NCBI RefSeq assembly: GCF_006716185.1
Contig: NZ_VFOP01000001.1
Span: forward strand, 496,001 to 560,000
DNA length: 64,000 nt
Source: Ornithinicoccus hortensis
GTDB taxonomy: Bacteria > Actinomycetota > Actinomycetes > Actinomycetales > Dermatophilaceae
Direction of reading: 5' to 3'
In this document: positions 19,461-28,431 of the stretch, one piece after another
Layout: the number at the start of each line of letters is the position of its first letter
Position numbering within the stretch: position 1 is the first letter of the stretch
The notes under the pieces: generated by a model
What the model saw: the letters and a program-made list of their open reading frames with translations, nothing else
Databases searched by the model: none
What the model was told of the DNA's origin: nothing
Made by a program: the position numbers and the translations under genes

Positions 19461-22400
19461 CTAGCCCGCGGGCAACGACTGGGCGCTGCCTGCCCCGGCC
19501 GCGGCCGGAACCCGCAGGGCGACCGGGCCGGTCCGGGCGACCCACGCCACGGAGCGCCAGCCCTGCGGTGCCGGCAGGTCCGTCGGCACGGTCCGCGCGG
19601 GAGGATCCAGTGTCGCCGGGGTGTCCCCGGGCTCGTCCCAGAGCAGCTCGGCCACGCCCTCCCGGACGCTGAGGACCACGGGCACGGACGGGGGGACCTG
19701 CGCCAACAGGCGCTCGGTCACCCCCTGCGTGCCGTCCGGACCGAAGTCCGCCAACCCCTCGCGCAACCAGCTCCGGACCTGCTCCTGCGCACCCGCCTGG
19801 TGGACCACCGCGAGCAGGTCGAGCTGCTCGGCGTCGGCGACCGAGCGGATCGGTACGGTGCGGAGCTCCCAGGGCCCGTCGGCCACCTGCACCTCCACCG
19901 GACCCGTGGCGCGAGCCGGGCTCTGCACGGCCGGTCGCACCCGCAGGTCGAGGGGGCCACCGGCGGGCTCCCGGGGACCGGTCTCGGTCACCGGGTCGGG
20001 GCGGTCGACAGGCTCGCCCCGGTCGGCGGCGAGCTCGGCGAGCCGCGCGACGAACCGCTGGTGCCCGAACTGTTCGGCGACCAGGCGCTGGGTCCGGGTG
20101 ACCCGCTCGGCGTATGCCTCCGGGTCGGCGACGTAGCGGGCGATCAGCGCCTGTGCCTCCCCCGGCAGGGCGTAGTCGAGCACCTCGCCGAAGGTGTCCC
20201 GGTGCTTCGGGTGCGCGATGGTCAACACCCCGCTCGCCGCCGCCTCGAGCAGGGTCCGCCCGAACGCCTCGTGCATGTGCGGGTTGTCCAGGTAGAGGAA
20301 GAAGTCCAGCCCCGCCAGGAACTCGGTGACCTCGATCTGCTTGTGCCGCATGACGACCCATTCCTCGGGCAGGTCCTCCAGCCCCAACCCCTCGTCCGCG
20401 GCCAGCCGCCGCAGGGTGCTCCGGGCCCCCATCATCCGGATCTCGTAGCCCCGGCCGAAGGTGTAGCCGCGGCGGATCTCGGCCAGCGTGGGGGCGAACT
20501 TGAGGACGTCGTCGCGCGAGTAGCGACCGATCACCACCGGTCCCTCCCCGATGGTCGGAGTCCCCCGGTCGCGCACCTGCCACTGGGTGGGGTCGATCAG
20601 GCCGAGGTTGTCCCAGGTGGTCATCCGGACGTCGGGGTCCTGCTCGCGCAGCACCCGGCGGATTGTCGGTCCCTGCGGCACCCACAGCGGCTCACGGCCA
20701 AAGAGTTCCCGGGTGCGTTCGGTGACGTCCGAGACCACGTAGCGCTGGTCGCTCCCGTCCGGCTCCAGCGGTGCCTGGTTGGCCATGATCAGCACCTGCC
20801 GGGCCCGCACGACCGAGCGCCCGCGCGCCGGGGGGTACTGCAGGATCGGCGGGTAGCGGATCAGCAGGACGTCGATGTCCACGTCGTCGTCGGGGTGGAT
20901 CCACTCCACCTCCCCGTTGTTGACCAGCTCCAGGATGGCCGCGCACAGCGGGTCGTCCTTGGTAGTCATGAACCGGAACGCCTCCAGGTGCATCACGCAC
21001 ACCCGCAGCCCGGCAGCCCGGGCCGCGGCGAGTTCCTCGAGCATGGAGCGCTGCGGGCCCCCGAACCGGCGCCAGTCACCGGCCAGGCACAGGTCGAAGT
21101 GCGGCGGCGGGGCGAGGTCGGGCGCGGCGGGCTTGGCCCAGCGGCGCGGCTCGGGGAACAGCCGCGGTCCGGTGGGGTCCAGGAACGGCTGGGTCTCCCC
21201 GGCCTTGATCCGTTGGTGCCAGGGCCGGTAGGCGCACTTGTAGGCGTGCCGGGCACCGTGCCGCCACCCGCGGGAGAACTCACTGGAGGACAGCGTGTCC
21301 CCGCCCCGCAGGAAGGTCATCACCGCCGGGATGTCCCGCACCCGGCCACCGAAGGCGGCGGCGATGCGGGTGGCGTACTCGGTGTCGGCGCTCTTGCTGG
21401 TCGGGTCGAAGTAGCCGATCCGGTCCACGACCGGGTCGACCCGGATCATCAGCGACGGGGCGGAGGTGACCCGCGGCAGGTAGCCGGGGCGGTTCAGCTC
21501 CAGGTCCTCGCTGACCCGGACCCCCTGCCCGCGGGTGGCCATCAGGCCGGGCTTGGCGAGCAGCAGCTGCACGCTGCGCTCGATGGCCTGCGGGTGCAGC
21601 CAGTCATCGGAGTCGAGCACGGTCAGGAACCGGCCGGTGGCCTGACGCATCCCGGTGTTGCGGGCCCGGTAGGTCCCGCCGTTGACCGTCTTGCGGATCA
21701 CCCGCACCCGCGGATCGAGCGCCGCCGCCCGGTCCAGCACCGACCGGTAGTCCTCCCCCGAGGCGTCGTCGATAACCAGGATCTCCAGGTCCGTCCAGGT
21801 CTGGCGGGCCAGCGAGCGCACCGCGGTGAGCAGCGGTGGGCCGGGCCGGAAGGTGCTCATCAACACGGTGACCCGGGCGGGTGTGGGCACCGGCTCCAGG
21901 TCGGGGCAGGTCAGCCGGTCGAACGGCGGGAGGTCCTCCCCCTCCGGTTGCGGCTCCAGCGAGAGCGGGGCCAGGTCGCCGCCCTCCAGGGCCGTATGCA
22001 GTGTGGCCAGCCACTCCCGCTCGTCCAGTCCGTCTCCGGGGAACAGCGCCGGGTTGGTGAGGTCGGCGGCGACGGCGGCAGCCATGGGTGGCCGGATCGC
22101 CTCGTGACCCACCAGGTCGAGGGCGGCCGTCCGGTCCCGGTCGGCCACCCGCAGCTGCAGCAGTAGCTCGAGGCACCGGGGGCGCAGCTCGGCCAGCACC
22201 CCCGTCGCGTGGACGGCTTCCAGGGCCGCCCGTCCCTGGGCCCGCTCCTCCGGGAGACCGGTCTGCAGCGCCAGCACCTGGCCGTAGCTGGCGACCCACC
22301 CGGCCGCCATGTCCGGCCCGAGCACCGGCCAGGGGTCACCGCCGGTGAGCCAGCGGGTCAGGTCCTCGGGGGTGTGTCCCGGCCAAGCGAGTTCGGCGAG

Positions 22401-22538
22401 GATCTCGCGGGAGTGGACCGACTTGGTGCGCAGCGCCGTCGACACAAAGACGTTCGGGTCCTGCTCGGTGAACCGGGCGTGGTCCCGGGCCACCTGCAAC
22501 CGGGTCGCGAGGACGGGGCGGACGCGGGGCTCGCTCAC
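19461..22538 (-). CDS. Large two-domain glycosyltransferase (GT2 plus GT-B)
   Basis: A 1025-residue protein starting at a GTG in a 4-bp overlap with the small membrane protein gene. Residues 1-220 are helical and unassigned. Residues 225-450 are a GT2 domain: RVTVLMSTFRPGPPLLTAV, LEILVIDDASGEDY, NGGTYRARNTGM and FLTVLDSDDWLHPQA. Residues 490-840 resemble a GT-B domain (LAGDWRRFGGPQRSMLEEL; VVIGRYSRDDVLKF; FFLYLDNPHMHEAFGRTLLEAAASG, the donor-site stretch). The last 170 residues are Pro/Ala/Val-rich and unassigned. The GT2 half closely resembles the protein at 23093-25138 (NGGSYLARNAALG, FQDADDWSHPQR). Likely a bifunctional assembly enzyme of the polymer. Confidence 0.82.
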   Translation of the reverse strand: MSEPRVRPVLATRLQVARDHARFTEQDPNVFVSTALRTKSVHSREILAELAWPGHTPEDLTRWLTGGDPWPVLGPDMAAGWVASYGQVLALQTGLPEERAQGRAALEAVHATGVLAELRPRCLELLLQLRVADRDRTAALDLVGHEAIRPPMAAAVAADLTNPALFPGDGLDEREWLATLHTALEGGDLAPLSLEPQPEGEDLPPFDRLTCPDLEPVPTPARVTVLMSTFRPGPPLLTAVRSLARQTWTDLEILVIDDASGEDYRSVLDRAAALDPRVRVIRKTVNGGTYRARNTGMRQATGRFLTVLDSDDWLHPQAIERSVQLLLAKPGLMATRGQGVRVSEDLELNRPGYLPRVTSAPSLMIRVDPVVDRIGYFDPTSKSADTEYATRIAAAFGGRVRDIPAVMTFLRGGDTLSSSEFSRGWRHGARHAYKCAYRPWHQRIKAGETQPFLDPTGPRLFPEPRRWAKPAAPDLAPPPHFDLCLAGDWRRFGGPQRSMLEELAAARAAGLRVCVMHLEAFRFMTTKDDPLCAAILELVNNGEVEWIHPDDDVDIDVLLIRYPPILQYPPARGRSVVRARQVLIMANQAPLEPDGSDQRYVVSDVTERTRELFGREPLWVPQGPTIRRVLREQDPDVRMTTWDNLGLIDPTQWQVRDRGTPTIGEGPVVIGRYSRDDVLKFAPTLAEIRRGYTFGRGYEIRMMGARSTLRRLAADEGLGLEDLPEEWVVMRHKQIEVTEFLAGLDFFLYLDNPHMHEAFGRTLLEAAASGVLTIAHPKHRDTFGEVLDYALPGEAQALIARYVADPEAYAERVTRTQRLVAEQFGHQRFVARLAELAADRGEPVDRPDPVTETGPREPAGGPLDLRVRPAVQSPARATGPVEVQVADGPWELRTVPIRSVADAEQLDLLAVVHQAGAQEQVRSWLREGLADFGPDGTQGVTERLLAQVPPSVPVVLSVREGVAELLWDEPGDTPATLDPPARTVPTDLPAPQGWRSVAWVARTGPVALRVPAAAGAGSAQSLPAG

Positions 22539-22939
22539 GCCTGCTGGTCGGATCGGGGCGGAGTCGCCGCACGCTCGTCACGGACCAGGGCCACGGCCTC
22601 GTCGAGGGAGGTCTGCAGCCGGTCCATCCGCCCGACGTACTGGGCCTGCAACACCTTGACCGCCCCCACGATGTCGACCTCGGACACGGCCGGGCTCTGC
22701 GTCGCGGCGGGCTTGGGAGCCTTCGGGGCCCGGCTCGAGCGCACCACCTCACCGCGGATGTAGGGCCGCAGCGACCGGACCCGCCGGTCGGCGTCGAGGG
22801 CGACCAGGAGGGTGGCGCTGAGCAGGGCCATCCCCGCCAGCACGACCAGCCACCACAGTTCGAGGAGGGAGCCGACGAGTCCGATGATCGAAAGTACTGC
22901 GGCGACCCCCGCCCCCGCGAGCAGGTACTTGGACCTCAC
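22535..22939 (-). CDS. Small two-TM membrane protein with C-terminal helix, unknown function
   Basis: 134 residues from GTG 22939, preceded by a strong AGGAAGGG. Two hydrophobic segments (about residues 5-26 and 28-48) form a membrane hairpin. They are followed by a basic linker and an Ala/Pro/Lys-rich stretch, then a predicted helix (IVGAVKVLQAQYVGRMDRLQTSLDEAVAL) suited to coiled-coil contact. No family was recognised. It is translationally coupled to the downstream 1025-residue glycosyltransferase, so a role as its membrane anchor or partner is a reasonable guess. Confidence 0.75.
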   Translation of the reverse strand: MRSKYLLAGAGVAAVLSIIGLVGSLLELWWLVVLAGMALLSATLLVALDADRRVRSLRPYIRGEVVRSSRAPKAPKPAATQSPAVSEVDIVGAVKVLQAQYVGRMDRLQTSLDEAVALVRDERAATPPRSDQQA

Positions 22940-23092
22940 CCGGTGTCCCTTCCTCCGTCTGCGGTGCGGCTCGCGTGGCTGGCACCGGACCGCTCGTCCA
23001 GCCCGTATCGTAACGCGTAATCACGGCGCACCGACCCACGACGCCCGGGGCCGGGCGATCCCGGGCGGGGACGGACAGGGAGGCAGGCAGCA

Positions 23093-25138
23093 GTGGCGAG
23101 GACGACCCGCGGCGACGGCGACACGACCTCCCGCAAGGTGCCCCGGGTGCGGCTCGACGACCGACCGGATTTCTGGACCACGTGGCGGATCTGGCACTCC
23201 GCCACCGCGAAACACCCGGACGGGCTGGCCCACCTGGCGCTGCGCACCAAGTCTCCCCTGGTGCTGGACGCGCTCGCGCTCGCCGCGACGGAGGGCCGCT
23301 CCGACGCCGCGGCGCTGAGCCTGCTGGCGGAGCTCGACCCCGACCTCCCGGCCCCCGCCATCTGTGCCCGCCGCCGCAACTTCCGGGCCGCTGCCGGCCT
23401 GGCGCTGGCCTGGTCCGGCCTGGGCCGGGACGAGGCCGACCTGCGGGCGGCCGCCACGCTCTACCACCGGATGTGGGAGCACGACCGGTTCCGCCAGCTG
23501 CCCGCACCACACCACCAGGCAGCCGCCCAGGTCTTCTTCCTGACCGGGCGGCACGAGGAGCTGCGCTCCCTACTGCCGGCGCTGCGCAAGCTGCCACCGA
23601 CCATCCGCCGCTTCCTGGAGACCGACCTCGCCCACCCCTACCTGACCGGCGGGCACCCCTCTGACGAGGCCCACACCGCGTGGGAGCAGCGGCTGTCCGC
23701 CCCGTTCACGAAGGCCGGGCTCGCCCCGCTGCGGGTCGGCACACCCTCCTGGGCCCGGGAGGCGGGCACCGAGCCCGAGCACCTCTTCGACCGGCTCTGC
23801 ACCGATCCGGTCCCGGCCGCGCCGGAGGCGTCCGACGGGCCGCTGGTGACGGTGATCATGCCGTGCTACCAACCGGACGAGGGCCTGCTCGGCTCGATCG
23901 CCTCGATCAGCGCGCAGACCTGGGACAACCTGGAGATCCTGGTCGTGGACGACGCCTCCGGCCCGGAGTATGCCGACCTGTTCGCTAAGGCGGTCGCCAG
24001 CGACGACCGGGCCGCGCTGGTGTCGGTGGACCGCAACGGCGGGAGCTACCTGGCGCGCAACGCGGCGCTGGGGGTGGCCAAGGGTGAGCTGATCACCTTC
24101 CAGGACGCCGACGACTGGTCCCACCCGCAGCGCATCGAGCAGCAGGCGCAGCTGCTGCTGACGGATCCCTCGGCGCCGGCCAGCATCAGCCACGCGGTCC
24201 GCGCGATGGACGACCTCACCCACCAGTGGTTCGGCTACCGCGCGGTCCGGTCCAACGCCTCCAGCCTGATGGTGCGGCGCGAGGTCTTCGACCGGATCGG
24301 GCCGTTCGCCCCCATCCGCAAGGGGGCCGACTCCGAGTATGCGGAGCGGATCGCCACGCTGGCCGGCCCGGTCCGGAGCACCAAGTCGCCGTTGGCGGTA
24401 ACCCGGCTGCGCACCGGCACGCTGTCCCGGGGCGACTTCACCTACCAGTGGACGACTCCGGACCGCCTGGTCTTCCGCGGGTCCTACCGGGCCTGGCACG
24501 CGGCGTTGGCCGACCAGGAAGCGGCCACCCCCGGCGCCGGCACCACCCAGGGGACCGCGGAGCCGCCGTTCCCGGTGCCCCGGGCCTGGCTGCGTGGTCT
24601 GGACAACGCCCCCACCTGGGACCGTGTCGACCTGGCGTACCTGGACGACTTCTCGGCGGCGCCCGCCGACCGCCCCGTCCCGGACCCTGCCCAGGACGAG
24701 CCCGACGGCCGGACCGGCCTGTGGCACCTGGAGGTGCCACACCCCGAGGACCCGGAACGCCCGGAGATGCACCCCGAGTGGTTCGCCCGGATGGTGGCCG
24801 ACCAGCAGCTGGTCCCGCTCAGCCGGGTCGAGCAGGTCACCGTCGGGCACCTGGTGGTGCTCGACCCGCGGGTGTTGCTGCTGTCCACCGCCCAGCCGTG
24901 CCGGCTGGCCGTGGAGTCGGTGGAGGTGCGGGTGACGCCGGACATGGTCATCCCGGACGACACGGGCCTGCCCCTCGACCTGCTCGCGGTGTCGGACGCC
25001 TGCGCCCGGTGGTGGGGGGTGCGGCCCACGTGGGCGCCGGCGGCACACCTGGACGAGGGCGGCCGGGAGGAGCTCGCGCAGGCGGCGCCCGGCCTGGTCC
25101 GCCCCGTCAGCGGCGGGAGACCTCCGGGTCCTCGATGA
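23093..25138 (+). CDS. Family 2 glycosyltransferase with helical N-terminal region
   Basis: 681 residues from GTG 23093 with GGGAGG about 10 nt upstream. Residues 1-230 are rich in Ala/Leu helices (ALAWSGLGRDEADLRAAATLYHRM), like a repeat-type solenoid. Residues 250-450 are a GT2 domain: PLVTVIMPCYQPDEGLLGSI, LEILVVDDASGPEY, NGGSYLARNAALG and ITFQDADDWSHPQ (DxDD). The C-terminal 200 residues are unassigned. It is divergent from the small membrane protein across a 153-bp gap that contains TAACGC/TACGAT promoter-like boxes. Its last 32 bp overlap the convergent acyltransferase gene. The GT2 region is paralogous to that at 19461-22538. Confidence 0.82.
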   Translation: MARTTRGDGDTTSRKVPRVRLDDRPDFWTTWRIWHSATAKHPDGLAHLALRTKSPLVLDALALAATEGRSDAAALSLLAELDPDLPAPAICARRRNFRAAAGLALAWSGLGRDEADLRAAATLYHRMWEHDRFRQLPAPHHQAAAQVFFLTGRHEELRSLLPALRKLPPTIRRFLETDLAHPYLTGGHPSDEAHTAWEQRLSAPFTKAGLAPLRVGTPSWAREAGTEPEHLFDRLCTDPVPAAPEASDGPLVTVIMPCYQPDEGLLGSIASISAQTWDNLEILVVDDASGPEYADLFAKAVASDDRAALVSVDRNGGSYLARNAALGVAKGELITFQDADDWSHPQRIEQQAQLLLTDPSAPASISHAVRAMDDLTHQWFGYRAVRSNASSLMVRREVFDRIGPFAPIRKGADSEYAERIATLAGPVRSTKSPLAVTRLRTGTLSRGDFTYQWTTPDRLVFRGSYRAWHAALADQEAATPGAGTTQGTAEPPFPVPRAWLRGLDNAPTWDRVDLAYLDDFSAAPADRPVPDPAQDEPDGRTGLWHLEVPHPEDPERPEMHPEWFARMVADQQLVPLSRVEQVTVGHLVVLDPRVLLLSTAQPCRLAVESVEVRVTPDMVIPDDTGLPLDLLAVSDACARWWGVRPTWAPAAHLDEGGREELAQAAPGLVRPVSGGRPPGPR

Positions 25139-27356
25139 GCGGCACCAGGAACTCGGCGAGCGGCTCGGCCAGCACCATCACGTAGGTCGCGGTGATGTGG
25201 GAGCCCGCGCGGTAGGTGAGGACGTTGCGGTAGACCCCGATGCAGGTGCCGTCCGGGCACACCCACGGGTCCATGTCGACGAAGTGCGCCCCCTGCGGGA
25301 TCCGGTCGACCGCCTCGCGCAGCACCGTCGACCCGGCGCTGGTCTCATACGGCCAGGAGCAGGCCAGCTCGAAGTCCTCCGGGTGCTCCGCCACGCACTC
25401 GTACACCGGGCCGATACCCCCCGGCTGGGGCGTGTCCGACAGGGCGACCACGGTGGTCCCCCCGTCGATCAGCGGCTGCCAGTAGCCGACGAACCCCTCG
25501 ACGATGCCGTTGGCCGTGTCCGCGTCGTCCGCTCCCCGGGCGGTCCCGCGCACCGAGGAGGTGATCAGCACGTCGGGCCGCGCGGGCCCGGACAGCTCCT
25601 CGAAGACCGCCTGCCCCCACTCGCGGCAGGTCTCGTAGGGCTCCCCCTGGCTGGAGGTCATCGCGTCGGTGAAGGCGCAGGCGCTCTTGGTGTAGACCCG
25701 GATCCGCCAGCCGTTCTCCCGCCCGATCGCGTCCAGCGCCGGCAGCCACTGGCCCGCCTTCGAGTCCCCGACCAGGGCGATGTCGGTGTCCCCGTCCGGG
25801 TCACCGGCCGTGCAGTCCCGCAGGTCCACCTCGTCCGCGGCCAACAGGCACCCCTCCAGCTGCGGCGGGCCGTCCTCGACCGCGACGACCGGGTCCGGCG
25901 TCAACTGGTCCACCAGCGGCTCGCTGGCGACGTCCTCGGCCGACGGCGGGACGGGTCCCGGGTCCGCCTCCACGTCCCCACCCGCCGTGCCGCCACCCGG
26001 GTCACCCGGCCCGGACGAGCCGAGCTCGGCCCCCAGGACGGCGCTCCCGGTCGTGCCCCGGCCGGACCCGTCGAGGTTGCCCGGCTGCACCTGCGCGGTC
26101 CCCGGCGACGGGACCGAGGAGGCCGCGGCCAGTCCCAGCAGGACCCCGGAGAGCAGCCCGGCCAGGCTGGCGTTCAGGCCCACGGAGAGGGCGAACCGCG
26201 GCGAGGTGCGCAACCCCTCGGCATACCGGATCGGCCGCTCGACCAACCGGTAGCTCAGCCAGGCCGGCAGCACCGAGGCCAACACCACGGCCAGACCCGC
26301 CCACGGCGTCAGCTCCCCCCACTGCCACTCGGCGATCCGCAGCGCCGGCCAGTGCCACAGGTAGAGCGAGTAGGACAGCCCGCCGACCCAGACGGCCGGC
26401 CCCAGCCCGAGCACCGCCAACGGACCCCACGGCGCGGCGTTGAACCCGCCCACGATGACGGCGGCGGTGCCCAGGACCGGCACCAGGGCCGCCCACCCCG
26501 GCCAGGCGGTGCCGGTGTCCACGACGAGCGCCGACCCGATGACGGCGGCCAGCCCGACCCACCCGAGCAGGCCGCCCACCCACTGCCAGCAGCGCTCCCA
26601 GGCCCCCGCGCCGATGGCAACCAGCGCCCCCACACCGAGCTCCCACAGCCGGGTGGGCGTGACGAAGAAGGCCTGCTCGGGACTCTGCGCGGTGTAGTAG
26701 AGCGACCAGGCCAGCGACGGCAGCACGATCAACCCGGCCATGCCCAGCGCCAGGGCCGCCCGACCAGGCCGGTCGGACACGCTGCGGTGCAACCCGCTGC
26801 GCACCGCCCGGTCCCGGATCCGCCGCTGGCGACGGCGGGCCAGCCAGACCAGGCCGAGGATCACCAGCGGCCAGACGATGTAGAACTGCTCCTCGACCGC
26901 CAGCGACCAGAAGTGCAACACCGGTGAGGGGTCGACGTCCTCGGCCAGGTAGTCCACGGAGCGCGCCGCGAAGACCCAGTTCACGACGTAGAGGGCGGAC
27001 GCCGCGATGTCCCCGGCGATGCTCTCCCAGCGGACCCGCGACACCATCAGCCACGCGGCGACCGCGGTGACCACGAGGACGACGGCCGCGGCGGGCAGCA
27101 GCCGTTTGGCGCGCCGGCCGTAGAACCGCAGCAGGCTGACCCGTCCCTCCGCGTCCACCTCGCGCAGCAACTGCATGGTGATCACGAACCCGGAGACCAC
27201 GAAGAAGACGTCGACGCCGAGGAACCCGCCGCTGGGCACCGCCAGCCCGGTGTGGTGCAGCAGCACCAGGATCACCGCCAGGGCCCGCAGCCCCTCCACG
27301 TCCCGGCGGAACCGCGACCCCGTCACGTCCTGGGGTCGGGGATCACTCGTGGTCAC
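25107..27356 (-). CDS. Membrane acyltransferase with C-terminal SGNH domain (OafA-type)
   Basis: 749 residues from GTG 27356 (VTTSDPRPQDV); the upstream open frame is not part of the family. Residues 14-360 are an acyltransferase-3 domain with about ten membrane spans: RRDVEGLRALAVILVLLHH, GFLGVDVFFVVSGFVI, FYGRRAKRLLPAA and FWSLAVEEQFYIVWPL. After an acidic Pro/Gly linker the last 230 residues are an SGNH domain: DIALVGDSKAGQW in block I (Lys in place of the usual His) and YRAGSHITATY carrying the catalytic-type His near the end. Such proteins O-acylate surface or wall glycans at the membrane. It is divergent from the gene at 27379 and probably decorates the polymer of this locus. Confidence 0.9.
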   Translation of the reverse strand: MTTSDPRPQDVTGSRFRRDVEGLRALAVILVLLHHTGLAVPSGGFLGVDVFFVVSGFVITMQLLREVDAEGRVSLLRFYGRRAKRLLPAAAVVLVVTAVAAWLMVSRVRWESIAGDIAASALYVVNWVFAARSVDYLAEDVDPSPVLHFWSLAVEEQFYIVWPLVILGLVWLARRRQRRIRDRAVRSGLHRSVSDRPGRAALALGMAGLIVLPSLAWSLYYTAQSPEQAFFVTPTRLWELGVGALVAIGAGAWERCWQWVGGLLGWVGLAAVIGSALVVDTGTAWPGWAALVPVLGTAAVIVGGFNAAPWGPLAVLGLGPAVWVGGLSYSLYLWHWPALRIAEWQWGELTPWAGLAVVLASVLPAWLSYRLVERPIRYAEGLRTSPRFALSVGLNASLAGLLSGVLLGLAAASSVPSPGTAQVQPGNLDGSGRGTTGSAVLGAELGSSGPGDPGGGTAGGDVEADPGPVPPSAEDVASEPLVDQLTPDPVVAVEDGPPQLEGCLLAADEVDLRDCTAGDPDGDTDIALVGDSKAGQWLPALDAIGRENGWRIRVYTKSACAFTDAMTSSQGEPYETCREWGQAVFEELSGPARPDVLITSSVRGTARGADDADTANGIVEGFVGYWQPLIDGGTTVVALSDTPQPGGIGPVYECVAEHPEDFELACSWPYETSAGSTVLREAVDRIPQGAHFVDMDPWVCPDGTCIGVYRNVLTYRAGSHITATYVMVLAEPLAEFLVPLIEDPEVSRR

Positions 27357-27365
27357 GGCAGGCAA

Positions 27366-27371
27366 TAGTCT
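27366..27371 (+). promoter_or_regulatory. -10 box TAGTCT, leaderless-type promoter
   Basis: TAGTCT fits TANNNT and ends exactly 7 nt before GTG 27379. No Shine-Dalgarno precedes that GTG. The box sits in the 22-bp gap to the divergent acyltransferase gene. Confidence 0.5.
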
Positions 27372-27378
27372 CACGATC

Positions 27379-28431
27379 GTGAGAGTGCTCGCCCTCTGTC
27401 CGCTGTGGCCCCCCGTCGCGGGGTCCGTGCCGCTCCAGGCCGCCGCCCGGGTCGCGCAGGTCGCGGGCGGGTCCCCGCTGGACCTGATCACCGGCCCCGC
27501 GCCGTCCCCCGGTGACCCGACCACGCCCGTCCCGACCGCCTCGCCCGCCCGCTCGCACGCGCTCCCGACGGGCACCGTCGACGACCAGGTCACGGGTGCC
27601 TGGGCCCGGATCGGGGCGTGGGTGTCCGGGGACTGGGACTACGGGCTGGTCTGCAGCGGGCCCGGTGACCCGTGGGCCCACCTGGTGGCCGCGAGCCAGA
27701 AGATGCTCCACCCCGACACCACCTGGCAGGCGCACCTCGTGGCCCCGGCGCGACGGCACGGACGTCGCCCCGGGCCCCTGACCGGACCGGTCCACGAGTC
27801 GATCCGCGCGGCCGCCGCCGGGCACGGCGTGGAACTGCCGGACAAGCACCCGGCCGAGTGGGCCGAGCTGCTGATCGGCGCCCTGGCCGACGAGGTGGTG
27901 TGCGGCTCCGAGCGGCTGGCCGAGACCTACCGCCGGGCCAGCACCAACCCCGCGGCCGGGCACACCGTGTGGCACGGCTCGCCGTGGCCCGACCTGACGC
28001 GTGCGCGACCGGACGATCTCGGCGACGGCCCGCTGGACCTGGTGCTCTGCGAGCAGGACGAGGGCATCGCGACCTGGGTGCTGGAGGCCGCCCTGGAGCT
28101 GTCCCCGGAACGGGTCCGCAGATCGGTCTCGCTGACCGTGCTCGAACCGGCGCGGACCCGCACCCGGGAGGGCCTGGAGCGGGCGCTGGCCGCGGACCTG
28201 CTGGTCCTGGCGGACGGACCCGCCAAACCGGACCCGTCGGGCGGGTTGGTCGCGCCCTACCCGGCCGGCCTGCTGCTGGACCACCCGCAGGTGCCTCCGA
28301 CCTGGGTGATCGCCCGGGACGGGTCGGACCTGGATGCGCGGCCCACGGCATACCGGAGCCCGGCGGAGCACCCGACAGCAGCCATGTTGGTGCTGGACCG
28401 GCTCACCCGGGCAGCAGCGGCCCCAGGATGA
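27379..28431 (+). CDS. Unknown protein of the polysaccharide locus
   Basis: 350 residues from GTG 27379 (VRVLALCPLWPPVAGSVPLQ). The opening looks like a GT-B N-terminal strand-loop (LALCPLWPPVAGSV...AAARVAQVAGG, similar to the glycine-loop region of GT4 enzymes). VVCGSERLAETYRRA recalls the mid-region of GT4 enzymes. However, there is no clear donor-site E-x7-E motif, and the C-terminal part (DLVLCEQDEGIATWVLEAAL; LLLDHPQVPPTWVIARDG) is unassigned. No signal peptide or membrane span is visible. I cannot assign a function; a divergent or non-catalytic glycosyltransferase is possible. Its end overlaps the convergent glycosyltransferase by about 29 bp. Confidence 0.6.
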   Translation: MRVLALCPLWPPVAGSVPLQAAARVAQVAGGSPLDLITGPAPSPGDPTTPVPTASPARSHALPTGTVDDQVTGAWARIGAWVSGDWDYGLVCSGPGDPWAHLVAASQKMLHPDTTWQAHLVAPARRHGRRPGPLTGPVHESIRAAAAGHGVELPDKHPAEWAELLIGALADEVVCGSERLAETYRRASTNPAAGHTVWHGSPWPDLTRARPDDLGDGPLDLVLCEQDEGIATWVLEAALELSPERVRRSVSLTVLEPARTRTREGLERALAADLLVLADGPAKPDPSGGLVAPYPAGLLLDHPQVPPTWVIARDGSDLDARPTAYRSPAEHPTAAMLVLDRLTRAAAAPG

